A stretch of DNA of 64,000 bases, taken from positions 11,781,301-11,845,300 of the forward strand of contig OZ007506.1 of NCBI GenBank assembly GCA_963931865.1, written 5' to 3'. This document shows positions 51,331-61,199 of the stretch, one piece after another. Below the pieces are notes generated by a model, which was not told the DNA's origin, did not search any database, and saw only the letters and a program-made list of their open reading frames with translations. This DNA is from Axinella damicornis (Eukaryota > Porifera > Demospongiae > Axinellida > Axinellidae). Made by a program: the position numbers and the translations under genes. The first letter of the stretch is position 1; every line of letters starts with the position of its first letter.

Positions 51331-51402
51331 GCAATGATGGGATTCGAACCTGCAACCTTTCGATTAGCAGTTGAATGCTTTAACCACTCGGCCACCAGCA
51401 GT
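51331..51402 (-). repeat. tRNA-Ser(GCT)-like pseudogene or SINE head
   Basis: The minus strand has A-box TGGCCGAGTGGTTAAAG, an anticodon loop CTGCTAA and B-box GGTTCGAATCCC. The acceptor stem needs three G-U pairs and has a mismatch, the T stem is broken, and the long variable arm of a true tRNA-Ser is missing. It is therefore a relic, not a working tRNA. Confidence 0.55.
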
Positions 51403-51511
51403 GTGCAGAGAATGCACTGACATGGCCCGACCCTGGTGGACACTGTATGACTTAGCTCGGCTGATATGCATGGTTCTGCAGTTCTCAGGATGACTCACTG
51501 TACCAATCCCT

Positions 51512-51718
51512 TAGCCTCGTACCCAGTCCCACACCCAGCTTTCTGTCGCTTGCAGTACGGTAAAGCGGGGAGATGGCTGAATAACACGCAAAACGTAGCG
51601 TCTTCGTTCTGAAAATTTTGCCATTTTTGATTACGTCATGCTCATGTGAGGAAATGTACCAGGCCCTCCCCACTCTACCGTACTGCAAGTGACGGGCGTG
51701 GGACTGGGAACGAGGCTA
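51512..51718. mobile_element. TAGCCTCG-family element
   Basis: 207 bp, ends TAGCCTCGTACCCAGTCCC / GGGACTGGGAACGAGGCTA, exact 9-bp CCAATCCCT duplications. Close relative of the 44283 element. Confidence 0.9.
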
Positions 51719-51846
51719 CCAATCCCTAGCTGTGTGCTCAGTCATGCTATTATTGTTAATATAAACAGGCAGAATGAAAATCAGTTTATTTCGTTTCCGA
51801 GACCATGCTAATGCTGAAAATCACCTCTGCTTCAATGTAAGCTGGT

Positions 51847-52123
51847 ATGTCAACTCACCGTGGCACAAGTTTAATCTCCAGGCTCCTCATCCACATACTC
51901 CAAGTAGAAACTGCACCCTTCGCTGAAACTAATTGCAACAATGGACACAAACAGCCTTGAGGGCTTTGGCGTCATGAGTTTTTCCATTTTCGCGTTGAAC
52001 ACTGATCATGAAGTGGCAGGAGAGATGATGGAATCCACAATCTGAGAGAACTATTCAGAGGAGACAGTGTCCTTTTACCTCTCGCCAGTCACACGTCCAA
52101 CATCGGTCTCGGCTGAAGTCCAT
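51847..52123 (-). pseudogene. Partial inverted copy of the EMI1-like gene 5' end
   Basis: The minus strand starts MDFSRDRCWTCDWRE, then GTAAAAGGACACTGTCTCC, as in the plus-strand gene at 52599. It continues to the second ATG region (ACTCATGACGCCAAAG) and then departs into sequence shared with 32663-32735, ending in a GTGAGT donor. The F-box is absent. It is arranged head-to-head with the complete copy. Confidence 0.7.
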
Positions 52124-52298
52124 CGTGCTGCACATCCCCCAAAATACTAATTTCTCTGTTCCGCGTACTTACTATTTTTGCGTGGATGTGAACAGTATCT
52201 CGAGAAAACCCTCCGGTAGTTCTGCTGTACCGTTTTGGAAGCCTCAAACGTTGGAGGGGGATACCAGACCCAGAACCCTTTGAAGGTTGGGCCATGCC

Positions 52299-52346
52299 TA
52301 GCCTCGTTCCCGGGCTCTCGTTCTCGAGAGCCTGGGAACGAGGCTA
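52299..52346. mobile_element. TAGCCTCG-family minimal hairpin
   Basis: 48 bp, located between the two divergent EMI1-like starts. Flanks GGCCATGCC and GGCCATTAG match at 6 of 9 positions. Confidence 0.75.
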
Positions 52347-52598
52347 GGCCATTAGTTGGACAACTTAATCGCATGTAGTTTAGTGGTGCATGACGCTGGG
52401 GTGACATCAAGGTCTGAGTGCGAGGCTAGGTCAAGATCTTGGATGTGTGTATAGCGTGGTCACGCACCTTGAGTGTAGATTCTTTCCCGTGCAAACACAA
52501 AGCAGCCCGCGAAGTCAGTAAATATGCTGCATTCTGATTGGTCATTGGAAAAAGCTGTGCTTTCTTGGGCGGGAAATTAGAAATCCTTGTGGCGCACG

Positions 52599-53351
52599 AT
52601 GGACTTCAGCCGAGACCCTTGTTGGACGTGTGACTGGCGAGAGGTAAAAGGACGCTGTCTCCTTGGAATAGTCATCTCACATTGTAGATTCCATCATCTC
52701 TCGTGTCACCTCAGTGTACATCCATTATTCAACAGTAATACTGCGAAAACGGGGAAACTCATGACACCAAAGCATTCCTCCGTCCTCATGACGCCCTCCT
52801 CCACCAAGACCGTAGTCTATTCTCCCCGAGTTCTCTCGCCCCTCTCCCTGTTGTCGCCAGCAGTGACGCCTAAGAGTCTTCCCCCCTCCCCTCCAGCTCA
52901 CAAGGACATCCTGAGTACATTGTACCTGGGAGGAGTACCCCAAGTTGCCGAGAGAATCATCTCCCACCTCAACCCAACTGACCTCTGCAGCTCTCAGCAA
53001 GTCTGCACAACGTGGAATCACCTTGTCTCCTCTGGTGCCAAATTCATGAGCAAAGTCAGCACCTATCGCAGGCAGTGCAAGGAGAATGCTGAAAACCTGC
53101 ACAAGACTGAAGAACCAATGGAGACCACAGTATCCCCAGTTAAGCGTAGACCATTAGCTGCCTTCACACCAAACACACAGTCACGTTTCCAAATGTCAAA
53201 AACAACATCCCCAACTCCACTCAATGCCAAGTGCATCAAGCCCTGGCACGAAGGGGAGAGTAGTGGGAGAGTGAACCCCAGCAAAAGGCCCAGGCAGTCA
53301 GAGGCCATCTGTGGCACCAAGAAGAGCAAGAAGAGGCTGCGCAGACTATGA
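52599..53351 (+). CDS. FBXO5: EMI1/FBXO5-like F-box protein
   Basis: Open frame of 250 residues from ATG 52599; a second ATG at 52761 gives 196 residues and may be the true start, because GTAAAAG at 52644 looks like a donor and the upstream stretch could be leader. The middle reads LNPTDLCSSQQVCTTWNHLV, an F-box, which would recruit SKP1. It is followed by a KEN box (QCKENAENL), a basic RRPLAAF motif, and the C-terminus GTKKSKKRLRRL. That end closely matches the LR tail with which EMI1 binds the APC/C. EMI1 inhibits the APC/C to hold cyclins stable. The Cys-rich zinc-binding region expected between F-box and tail is absent: I count only two Cys after the KEN box. No introns, so a retrocopy is possible. 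Confidence 0.78.
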   Translation: MDFSRDPCWTCDWREVKGRCLLGIVISHCRFHHLSCHLSVHPLFNSNTAKTGKLMTPKHSSVLMTPSSTKTVVYSPRVLSPLSLLSPAVTPKSLPPSPPAHKDILSTLYLGGVPQVAERIISHLNPTDLCSSQQVCTTWNHLVSSGAKFMSKVSTYRRQCKENAENLHKTEEPMETTVSPVKRRPLAAFTPNTQSRFQMSKTTSPTPLNAKCIKPWHEGESSGRVNPSKRPRQSEAICGTKKSKKRLRRL

Positions 53352-54347
53352 ACCCACACTTGCCATCAACAACTTGGCTGAAGGCTACCATGCAACACCT
53401 CCTTAATTACCGTGACTGGTGCTGACAACAAGACCTCCCGTCATTTGCTGTGAACATGACAGCTATAGCCTGTGGAGAATGTCGTGGCACAAAGAACACT
53501 ACCGTACATGCTGAAGACCATGCAGAACAATTTACTATAGTACATTGCCTAATTATAGTCAATATTGCATTCAACCATGCTGATCGATGAAGCAGCTTAT
53601 AGCACTCTCATCACCAGAAGTCATGTTAAACAATCACGTGGATCTATACAACCAGGAGCCCGCCACTTCGCGGCGCTCATAAGCTCCTGATACAACAGGC
53701 TCTCAAGTTCATGCATAATTATTAGAACCAAACAAGGCTGGATCCTTCAACTTAGCTATACTTCCATCATGGATCAAGGCATCATGCCATGCAGCTATAT
53801 AGTCATTATAATATCTCAGCATCATAATACCCTTCTTGTCCCTCTATACACTCTCATCAAGGTAAGGCAGGAACTAGCTCCTCACTAGCTCCATTATAAT
53901 AAAGAGATGGGTTCACCTCCTTGGTGTTGCACTGCTGGTTCTCCCATTTCATACGACGTGGCTGGATGAGGAGAATTTTCTTTGGCAAAATTATGTCAAG
54001 ATGATTGGATTGGGTGGGATCATCGATCAGAGGATACATCATCCATTTATGACAACAGTTACCAAATGCATAGCTAGCTACTGTATAATTTTTGGTGAAT
54101 GGGTTTTGCCAAGGAATGTGCCGAGCTATAATTATAACTGCTTTATACCTGTATAGGAGACAACAAAGTGGAGATACAATTGAGAACACACCACTACCAC
54201 ACAGAAACCGTGGCAATCATGCAGTTTACTGGCCACTGACTCGACTCTTATGACGCAGGCAGTAGGATTTCAGTACAGGAGTGACTGAGTAATCATTGGC
54301 AATCATTCAGAAAACAGCATTACACAAATACAACAGTTACTATTAAG
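53352..54347. other. Unassigned sequence downstream of the F-box gene
   Basis: No recognised gene. It contains a short hairpin CAGGAGCCC..GCTCCTG at about 53654-53689 flanked by ATACAAC-like repeats. Confidence 0.35.
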
Positions 54348-54464
54348 ATGGCTGCTATAACTGCCGCAGGGATCAGTACAGCACGCAAAGACATCTTAAA
54401 AGGGCAAGAGACCCTGTATGGAGGAAGAGAAGAGGTAGAAGACTTCAAGGTGCAATCACAATGA
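54348..54464 (+). CDS. Small hypothetical ORF, possible first exon
   Basis: ATG in AAGATGG followed by 38 codons (MAAITAAGISTARKDILKGQ, then ETLYGGREEVEDFK). A GTGCAA after DFK could be a donor. No homology recognised; low confidence. Confidence 0.22.
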   Translation: MAAITAAGISTARKDILKGQETLYGGREEVEDFKVQSQ

Positions 54465-54498
54465 ATCATCTATCACAGTCACCTTATCACATGTATGC

Positions 54499-54499
<1 letters not shown>

Positions 54500-54529
<30 letters not shown>
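54500..54529. repeat. Poly-C tract (30 C)
   Basis: Uninterrupted homopolymer. Confidence 0.95.
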
Positions 54530-54534
54530 ACTAT

Positions 54535-55389
54535 CTAAGCCTAAGGTGGGAAGGGGGATTATTAGACCATTATCTCTGTAGGAAGTACTAGCAGACGATT
54601 TCCATGGTGCTTGACCACGGTTGTCGTTGTGATCTTTTCGACTTCACCACACCCGGGACTTTGTGTTGAACTAAAAGAACAGGCATTTCTAATGCTAGAA
54701 ACACTCAATCTCGGGCATTTACATACTTGGGGGTTAGACGAACAGCTGAGATGTCAAGTGGATGCAATTACTAACTGAACAGGGCTGTAGAACTGCAACA
54801 ATATGTGACCCTCTCAATTGACCATCTGGGTTTGAATTTACGTAATGCAAGTAAAGTGAGCTATATGTGTCCGTTGCCCCACCTACCCGTGTGCTTCTCA
54901 AGGCCATACTTAAGAGTAGTAACAAGGATGGAAAACGTTCACTATTCGCGATGCTGACACTGCCACAATTTCTTCATGTAGTGCCTAGTCTCGTGCCCAG
55001 ACGTCCACGCCCACCGGCGGAGAACATCTGATGGTTTAAGTTACATTTCTTGACACAAAGGCGTGTCCAGCGTAGGTGTAATTGAAGTGCTGATTGCACT
55101 AAGAATGCAGATAAACGCTCCTTTCTGCCTACCTTCAAGTAGTCAGCGACGTCCCGTAACTCCCGAAACATTGGCTGCTAACAGAAGGGCGGTGGACTTC
55201 TTCGTTATTCCGGGGGGTTTTTGCCGTAAACCGTTGTTCTTCGAAGTTGGAGATGGCTGTCTTAGGTTCACCATGGCTGAAAGGTTCTTAGAAACTACGA
55301 GGGAGTGTCATCAACCAACAGCGAAGTAAGTCCTCGTTATGAGCTGTTTAAACTGAGCCGTTTTTGACTCCTCGATTGATTGGTGACGT
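54535..55389. other. Unassigned sequence
   Basis: No gene recognised. A plus-strand frame at 55063-55329 (reads FFVIPGGFCRKPLFFEVGDG) is open but unassigned. Confidence 0.3.
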
Positions 55390-56310
55390 AACCCACATTG
55401 TCCCTCAATCATTAGAAGTAAGTTCAGAATCGATCACATGACTGAGCATTAAATCGCTTATTGCACACATTAGTGTGCATTATGCACACTTCAACTGCTG
55501 TTTCGGGTCAGTGAGCAGTTTTAGATACCAGTTTGCAGTGCATTACGAGCTTCAGTGCACTTGGGCAATCCAGTTAACGGTCTCGGGCGGATAATGCACT
55601 CGCCTTTGGCTCGTGATTATCTCGCCCTCGACCGTCAACTAGATTGCCCGAGTACATTAAAACTCGTAATGCACTGCAAACTGGTATTTAAAATAAATAT
55701 TTCTTAACACCCCCCCCCCCCCCCCCCCCCCCCCCTCAAACTAGCAACCGATGGTCTGTAGGTGGTATGCCCCTCAGGCTCAGACATGGTTTGCTTAAGT
55801 CGCCATAAATCCCAGACAACTGTACTATAAGTGCAACAACAAGTCATACATCCTAATACACTATCGAAATATTGAACTTTTTAATTTCAATACCTATCCA
55901 AAACTGCATCATTTGTTTGTTTGCTATAAGCAACCCTGAAGCGGAAATGACAGTAACGACCTCTTTCATACATTCCTCATATTGGTGTATCGCAATACGT
56001 AATATTTAAATACCAGTTTACCGTGTATTATGGGTATTAGTGCACGAGGGAAATCTAGTTAACGGTCGAGGGTGAGATAATGCATGAGCCGAAGGCGAGT
56101 GCATTATCTGCCCGAGACCGTCAACTAGATTGCCTAAGTGCACTAAAACCCGTAATCCACTGCAAACTAGTATCTAAACTATTTAGTGCAACTCACTGAC
56201 CCGAAATAGCCGTTGATCTTTGAAAAGTGCTAGATAATGCACACTAAACGATATAATGCTCAGTCACGTGATCGATTCTGCGGCGTCTGATTTGTTGAGG
56301 GTCACGTGAG
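55390..56310. mobile_element. Large foldback element with satellite-like inner arms
   Basis: Outer arms of about 200 bp share CAGAATCGATCAC and GACTGAGCATTA and are inverted. Two inner palindromic blocks (55560-55690 and 56010-56180) each pair GGTCTCGGGCGGATAATGCA-like sequence with its complement. A poly-C tract (55710-55735) lies inside. No coding frame. Confidence 0.65.
55710..55735. repeat. Poly-C tract (26 C)
   Basis: Homopolymer inside the foldback element. Confidence 0.95.
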
Positions 56311-56449
56311 TAGTACTAAATCAATAGATCGCAATACATAATTATATCAATACAGCAAACCACAATATTGTTGCAGCTCTAAAGGCTTGTACTGTGAGAG
56401 TTGTGTGAGGGGAGATTTTTTATAAGCTGAGCTGAAAGAGACTCACCCA

Positions 56450-56940
56450 GGATTCTTGCTGTCTCAAGGGTGGCCCGCTGCTTGGGAGGAGCACTCCCCA
56501 TACCCCTCATCACCCTCCGGCACAGGGCCTCCTCCTCCTCCTCCTTGCTCTTCACCTGCTTTCAGTGTACTCCGCAGCTCCACCTGGATTGCCTGGGGTA
56601 GCCAGTACTATGTCATCATCACCTCATATTGCATTGTACCATACCGCAATCAGTACTTAAGATTTTGTCTTGTTTTCCTCCCTCCTTTCCTCCTCGCTAT
56701 TCCTCTCCTTGTATTCCTGTCCTAGCACCCTCGTCCTTCCTTCCTCCCTCCCTCCTCCTTCCCTCCTACCTCCTTCCCTCCTCCCTTCCTCCTCCCCTCC
56801 ATGCTATCCTCTCTCTTCCATCCTCCCCATCTCTTACTTTTTCTGCGCAGGATCCAAAGTGGCAGCTTTCTGGAGGTATTCTACATCTACATCGAGTTCA
56901 CTCATTACTGCAAGCACCTGCAACAAAGACATGACTGTGC
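56450..56940 (-). other. Exon-like minus-strand frames, unassigned
   Basis: At about 56451-56545 the minus strand reads KSKEEEEEALCRRVMRGMGS then APPKQRATLETARILG, ending in a GTGAG donor. At about 56846-56930 it reads VLAVMSELDVDVEYLQKAAT after a TTGCAG acceptor. They lie downstream of the dynein blocks in the same orientation, but I cannot tie them to dynein. Confidence 0.3.
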
Positions 56941-57873
56941 ATGTAACACGTACCAAGCAATTACAATGTAGAAAGTTCTCCTTTACTGTGTGTGGCAATA
57001 TAGAGTTCAGAGCACTTAGCACACACATAGACAGCTGGTGGGTGTGGCTGTTGTTTACATGATAAGGAATGGTTACTGTCCTTAACCACAAAATGCTACA
57101 GTATGATAATCAGGTGGTTGTTTGAGTATGCCCTACATATGTGCATCCAGTTCCACAATAAAACTGTAGGCACACACCTACAAAACATATACACTTCACA
57201 ATTGAGCTCATAGCCTCACAAATAAAACACACCTGGTCAAGGATTTGAGGCAGTTTGCTCAGCTCAACAATCATGTCTGTGATCCATTTGGCCGGCTTTG
57301 GGGGGCAAGCTTTCAGATAAAGAGCAGTTGATGAAGGTCAGAAAGTTGTCATGCTTGATGGCACCATTCTGCTGGCCAGTCATGAGTGGGAGGAGGAGGG
57401 TGAAGCGTAACTTTTAGTTCTCGTAGAGCCCCCAGCAGGGGTAGAAAAAGACGTCAAAGGTCAGGTACTCAATGATGTTTCACTTGCTTGGGAAGGGGGA
57501 CCTCTCTGACCTGTGGTAATCATTAAGATTGAACACTGTATATGTACATGTAGGAGTCAATGGCAATGCTTTATCAGGTACATCGTTAGTATAACCACTA
57601 CCAGTAAAAACTTTTTTTATCTACTGTTAGTAAGCCTCCTCTTTATCATCAACAGAAATACTGCACAAGTCGTCCCCAGCCTATATACAACTCTACATAA
57701 CAGAATATCCCACATGCATAATTATAATGTTGTACACTACATCCACCCTAAAGTGGGGGGAGGGCATATACTATTTGAATATGCAATTAGTGTTGAGTAT
57801 ACACCCCACAAAAAGTGACGACTTCACTGTAGCTATCCTGAAGAACAGGAATACTGTCGATCATCACCATGAC

Positions 57874-59160
57874 TAGCCTCGTACCCAGGCCTTCAATTGC
57901 GGGGGTAAGGCCTGGTACACACTGTTTGCGCATGCGTTTAATTTCCCCCAAAATCTTGGAAAATAGGATATCTCGGTATTCTTCCGTGAAACGATGACGC
58001 CGAATGACGTCTAACGATTACCATAGCGTGCAGTGTAAGCGAAAATTCCGGTGGTAGTAGTTTCTCTGAGGCTCTTTCCTATGCTTTGCGAAGGCTGAAA
58101 ACGACACGGATTACTGTGAAAGAAGAGCAGCGCTCCTCCATGAGAGCTGTGTACGAAGGCAGCGACGTGTTCGTGTGGGTACCTACTGGCTACGGCAATT
58201 GAGAGCCTGTGCTACCAAGCGTTCCCTTTCCTCATGGACTACAAGAAGGGACTTGTAGACAGTGGAAAGAGCTGTGGTGTGCTTGTTGTGAGCCCTTTGA
58301 TCGCTCTCATGTACACGTACGTGGGTTGTTTACGCAAAACGTCATCGGTTAAGCCCAACCCATTCGCAAACGTCACAATTAAAATTGACGTACCGTAGTC
58401 TCTCGAAAATACGCCCATGGGCGATGAATTTAGAATCTGCTCAAAGAGGGGGATGGGCGTATTTTCGAGGACCCCTCTCCCGAAAATAGGCCCACCCTTG
58501 ACTCGAAAATAGGCCCACCCAAGTACATGCGTATACGAGTGCAATACTGCAACAGTCATTCTAGTAAGGCTTAACTACTACTAGTCCTGGAGTTTCTTGG
58601 TGAGCAGGAACAATCTCTTCGTGTGAGTAGCAAACAAGACACAGCAGGACTGCTTCAATGATGTACAGTGCACAGACTATCTTCGGGACTTGCCGATTGC
58701 TGCTGCTTCCTAGAAATCCGTAGTGCGCTGCTAGCGCTAGTGCTACGCTAGGCGACTGCACACGCGAAGACACAAACATGCAATGCACTGCGCGTGCACG
58801 GTCTGAGCTCTTATGTCATGCATTCAGTGCACAGCTGATTATGCAATGGCATGCAACATAATGAAATTCATTGCAAATAGTACCGCGATAGCCAGCCTTC
58901 ATTTCTTAGTCCAACCTCTTTGACGGTGCTTCTTCCGGAGCTATTCAAGTGCTTTCTTGTTCGAGCTAATAGGGTGGGCGTACTTTCGAGTAATAAATGA
59001 CCCTTTGCAACAACTTGTCGCGAAAAAGGGGGGTGGGCGTATTTTCGAGGGTGGGCGTATTTTCGAGAGACTACGGTAATATTCACATTTAAATTAAACG
59101 CATGCTCAAACAGTGTGTACCAAGCCTTCCCCCGCGATTAAAGGCCTGGGTACGAGGCTA
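57874..59160. mobile_element. Long TAGCCTCG-family element carrying a nested element
   Basis: 1287 bp with ends TAGCCTCGTACCCAGGCC / GGCCTGGGTACGAGGCTA and exact 9-bp CACCATGAC duplications. Minus the nested 684-bp insertion it is about 600 bp and closely matches 19580-20010 plus 20981-21075. Confidence 0.9.
58393..59076. mobile_element. Nested element with CCGTAGTCTCTCGAAAATAC ends, TA flanks
   Basis: 684 bp between inverted repeats CCGTAGTCTCTCGAAAATAC(GCCC). TA dinucleotides flank it, as for Tc1/mariner-type MITEs. A related fragment lies at about 59270-59320. Confidence 0.78.
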
Positions 59161-59572
59161 CACCATGACTTGTATCACAACGTAACATACTTAGAGATAT
59201 TCCAGAAGACACACACCAGGGGGTGTCAAAAACGAGTCAAACTACCCTGTGCAGGAACTTGAGTGGTAAAGAGGGGGGAGAGGGTATTTTCGAAGGGGGT
59301 GTTTTAGTGGGAGACTACAGAGCTACCACCTTTCCATAGCAATGTCGAATTGCTGGAGTTAGGTCTGGTACAATGTACATTGCATTCACCACGGACATCT
59401 CCACAGTGAGTAAGTAGATATACTGGGCGGTACTCCTCCCGTGCTGTGTTAATTTTCACCTCAGTCTCTGCAGCAATGACCAGCTTCTCGTTCACATCCA
59501 GAACTGTCTCCCTTGTAGTACCAAGCACTTCCATCAAGACTCATCCACCAGTCTAAGAGAGCCCTGAGGGGA

Positions 59573-59599
59573 GGGGGGGGGGGGGGGGGGGGGGGGGGG
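59573..59599. repeat. Poly-G tract (27 G)
   Basis: Homopolymer just upstream (on the minus strand) of the dynein exon at 59330-59552. Confidence 0.95.
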
Positions 59600-60027
59600 C
59601 GGGGGGGATAGAATTAGTACAGGTAATTATAGTTTGATGATAATTACCTGAACAATAGCACCAACAAAGTGAGTACAATTTTGCGTACTGTGAGTGCAAC
59701 TGCTCACAAATCATGTGAGAATCCAAGTGATCCTAGAGATAGTTACAGGGTTTGTTGAACTAAAAGTTAACAAATCAGTGTGTGCATGTTTAACCGTTTA
59801 TATCCAAAATACGAATGAAACCCGCATTGCCATCGTCCGAGATTGTCTTCCTATAACACCGGAAGTCGTGTGACTGGGGACCAAAAAACGATTTTACCTG
59901 TCTGTCTTGGCCTCATCAACCATTGACATTGTCTCAGATGGAACAAGTGAGTCTTTAAAAGACTTGATGCGTCTCGGCACGACTTGGTATCAGCTACAAT
60001 CATGCAGAGGACATGGCAGTTGTTTAA

Positions 60028-60250
60028 CCCTTTTATGACTGCAAAACCTGTTAGCTTCAGCTGAAGTCAGTGTCAGTATCCTGGAAGGTTCTGTGTGAGC
60101 AAGGGGTCACCGGTGGGTCAGGGTGAGGTGGGAATGTTCACCCAAAGGGTGAAAGCAGTATGATCGTGTCTGGGCTTGATGTTTAGTCAGAGCCAGTTGG
60201 GCCGTTTTAATTCACAAATGGACCTAGAGAACACCTTGGCCAATTCTTTC
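60028..60250 (+). mobile_element. Diverged relative of the piggyBac-like MITE
   Basis: Preceded by TTAA and starting CCCTTTTATGACT. It follows the same internal order as the 504-bp element (CACCCAAAGGGTG, then GGGCTTGATGTTTAG, then ACAAATGGACCTAGA). The right end is lost. Confidence 0.6.
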
Positions 60251-60523
60251 AGCAATTATCTAGCTAGTTAGCTAGAGCTGAGTGTGTAGTTAGCACACTG
60301 TGTATGGATGAGTGAGTATTCATTGTCCTGATTTACATCCCTCTTGGTGAGTGGATTCATGAGCAGGCAAGCAAAACCCATAATCACCTTTTGAGATCTA
60401 CTTGCAGGCTATAAATACGTTTTACATCCTATTGCTGCACTTGCGCAGGCGCATTGCGAAAAGCGACGTACGTACCTACGCATATCCAGCACTGTGTCTC
60501 GGCACTTCGGTGCCGAGACAAAA

Positions 60524-60606
60524 ATGGAGGATGTGAGGACTGAGGAGCTAGCAGAAGTTAAAAGTCGATCACTGATTGGTGAAACTGCGGCAAACTTACG
60601 TCACAC
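60524..60606 (+). CDS. Possible first coding exon, unknown gene
   Basis: ATG in AAAATGG, 27 codons (MEDVRTEELAEVKSRSLIGE, then TAANLRH) ending at a GTATGT donor. No partner exon identified on the plus strand; could be chance. Confidence 0.25.
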
Positions 60607-60667
60607 GTATGTATAAAGCTATCCATATACGATTTCTATCAGCTACACGAATGTATGTAAATGGTAC

Positions 60668-60772
60668 CTTCATTGGTCTGGCAAGACATTTGCTGTACTC
60701 TGTCATGAATTGGACAATGATCTTCATGCTAGTTCGATAGCGGGCATCAAGACTGTGGTCATAGGCTGTCTT
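60668..60772 (-). CDS. Exon-like frame, unknown product
   Basis: 105 bp (35 codons) between a CCTAG acceptor and a GTACCA donor, phase 0. It reads KTAYDHSLDARYRTSMKIIV, then QFMTEYSKCLARPMK. Composition looks protein-like, but I cannot name the family. It may belong with the dynein pseudogene strand or a separate gene. Confidence 0.32.
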
Positions 60773-61074
60773 CTAGGCCTTTTGCCTCCACGATGAGGGC
60801 TAGTTTCAGGGGCTCTGGAGGAGGGTGGAGGGAGGGGGAGGGAGGGAAGAGGGGAGAGAGGAGGGGGACGGAGGGGAGGGGTGAGGGAGCGGGGAGAGAA
60901 GGGATCGAGGGGGAGGGGAGAGGGAGCGTGTGTGTGTGTGTGCGTGTGTGCATGTGCATGTGTGCATGGGGTGACCGTGGGGATTCACATTATAAAAATC
61001 AAACTGCTGAGCTTTCCTCAGCTACACAGCAGACCAAGGCCATGATATTTCTAAAGCTCCATTTACACCAGGCG

Positions 61075-61172
61075 TTTAAACCGGTTCAGGATCCAGATTA
61101 AACTAAACTGGATCCAGATTAAACTAAACTGGATCCGGATTAAACTAAACTGGATCTGGATTAAACTAAACC
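61075..61172. repeat. About 22-bp tandem repeat, four units
   Basis: Units GGATCCAGATTAAACTAAAC(T) with single-base variants. A related GGTGTAAATG motif lies on either side, suggesting a decayed inverted element. Confidence 0.85.
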
Positions 61173-61199
61173 CCCCATTGGTGTAAATGCTCTAATCAG

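Larger units (their letters stand above)
57233..59552 (-). pseudogene. Axonemal dynein heavy chain fragment (AAA5-AAA6 region)
   Basis: Exon 59330-59552 reads [20 protein letters not shown] then AREEYRPV and, in the next frame, [15 protein letters not shown], matching the conserved stretch after the stalk of dynein heavy chains. Exon 57233-57510 reads NIIEYLTFDVFFYPCWGLYEN, then KLRFTLLLPLM, and in another frame KPAKWITDMIVELSKLPQIL, the next conserved block. Lesions: a missing base near 59535, a shift with missing residues after EEYRPV, TGA before NIIEYL, TAA after YEN, and a shift at LPPK. A 1.3-kb MITE (57874-59160) fills the intron. Dynein heavy chains drive cilia; this copy cannot. Confidence 0.75.

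Noticed and set aside
51331..51402. Functional tRNA-Ser(GCT) gene
   Set aside because: Broken T stem, weak acceptor stem and missing variable arm; kept as a relic.
52587..52598. Upstream TTG start for the F-box protein
   Set aside because: A TTG start is not expected in animal nuclear genes; ATG at 52599 or 52761 is preferred.
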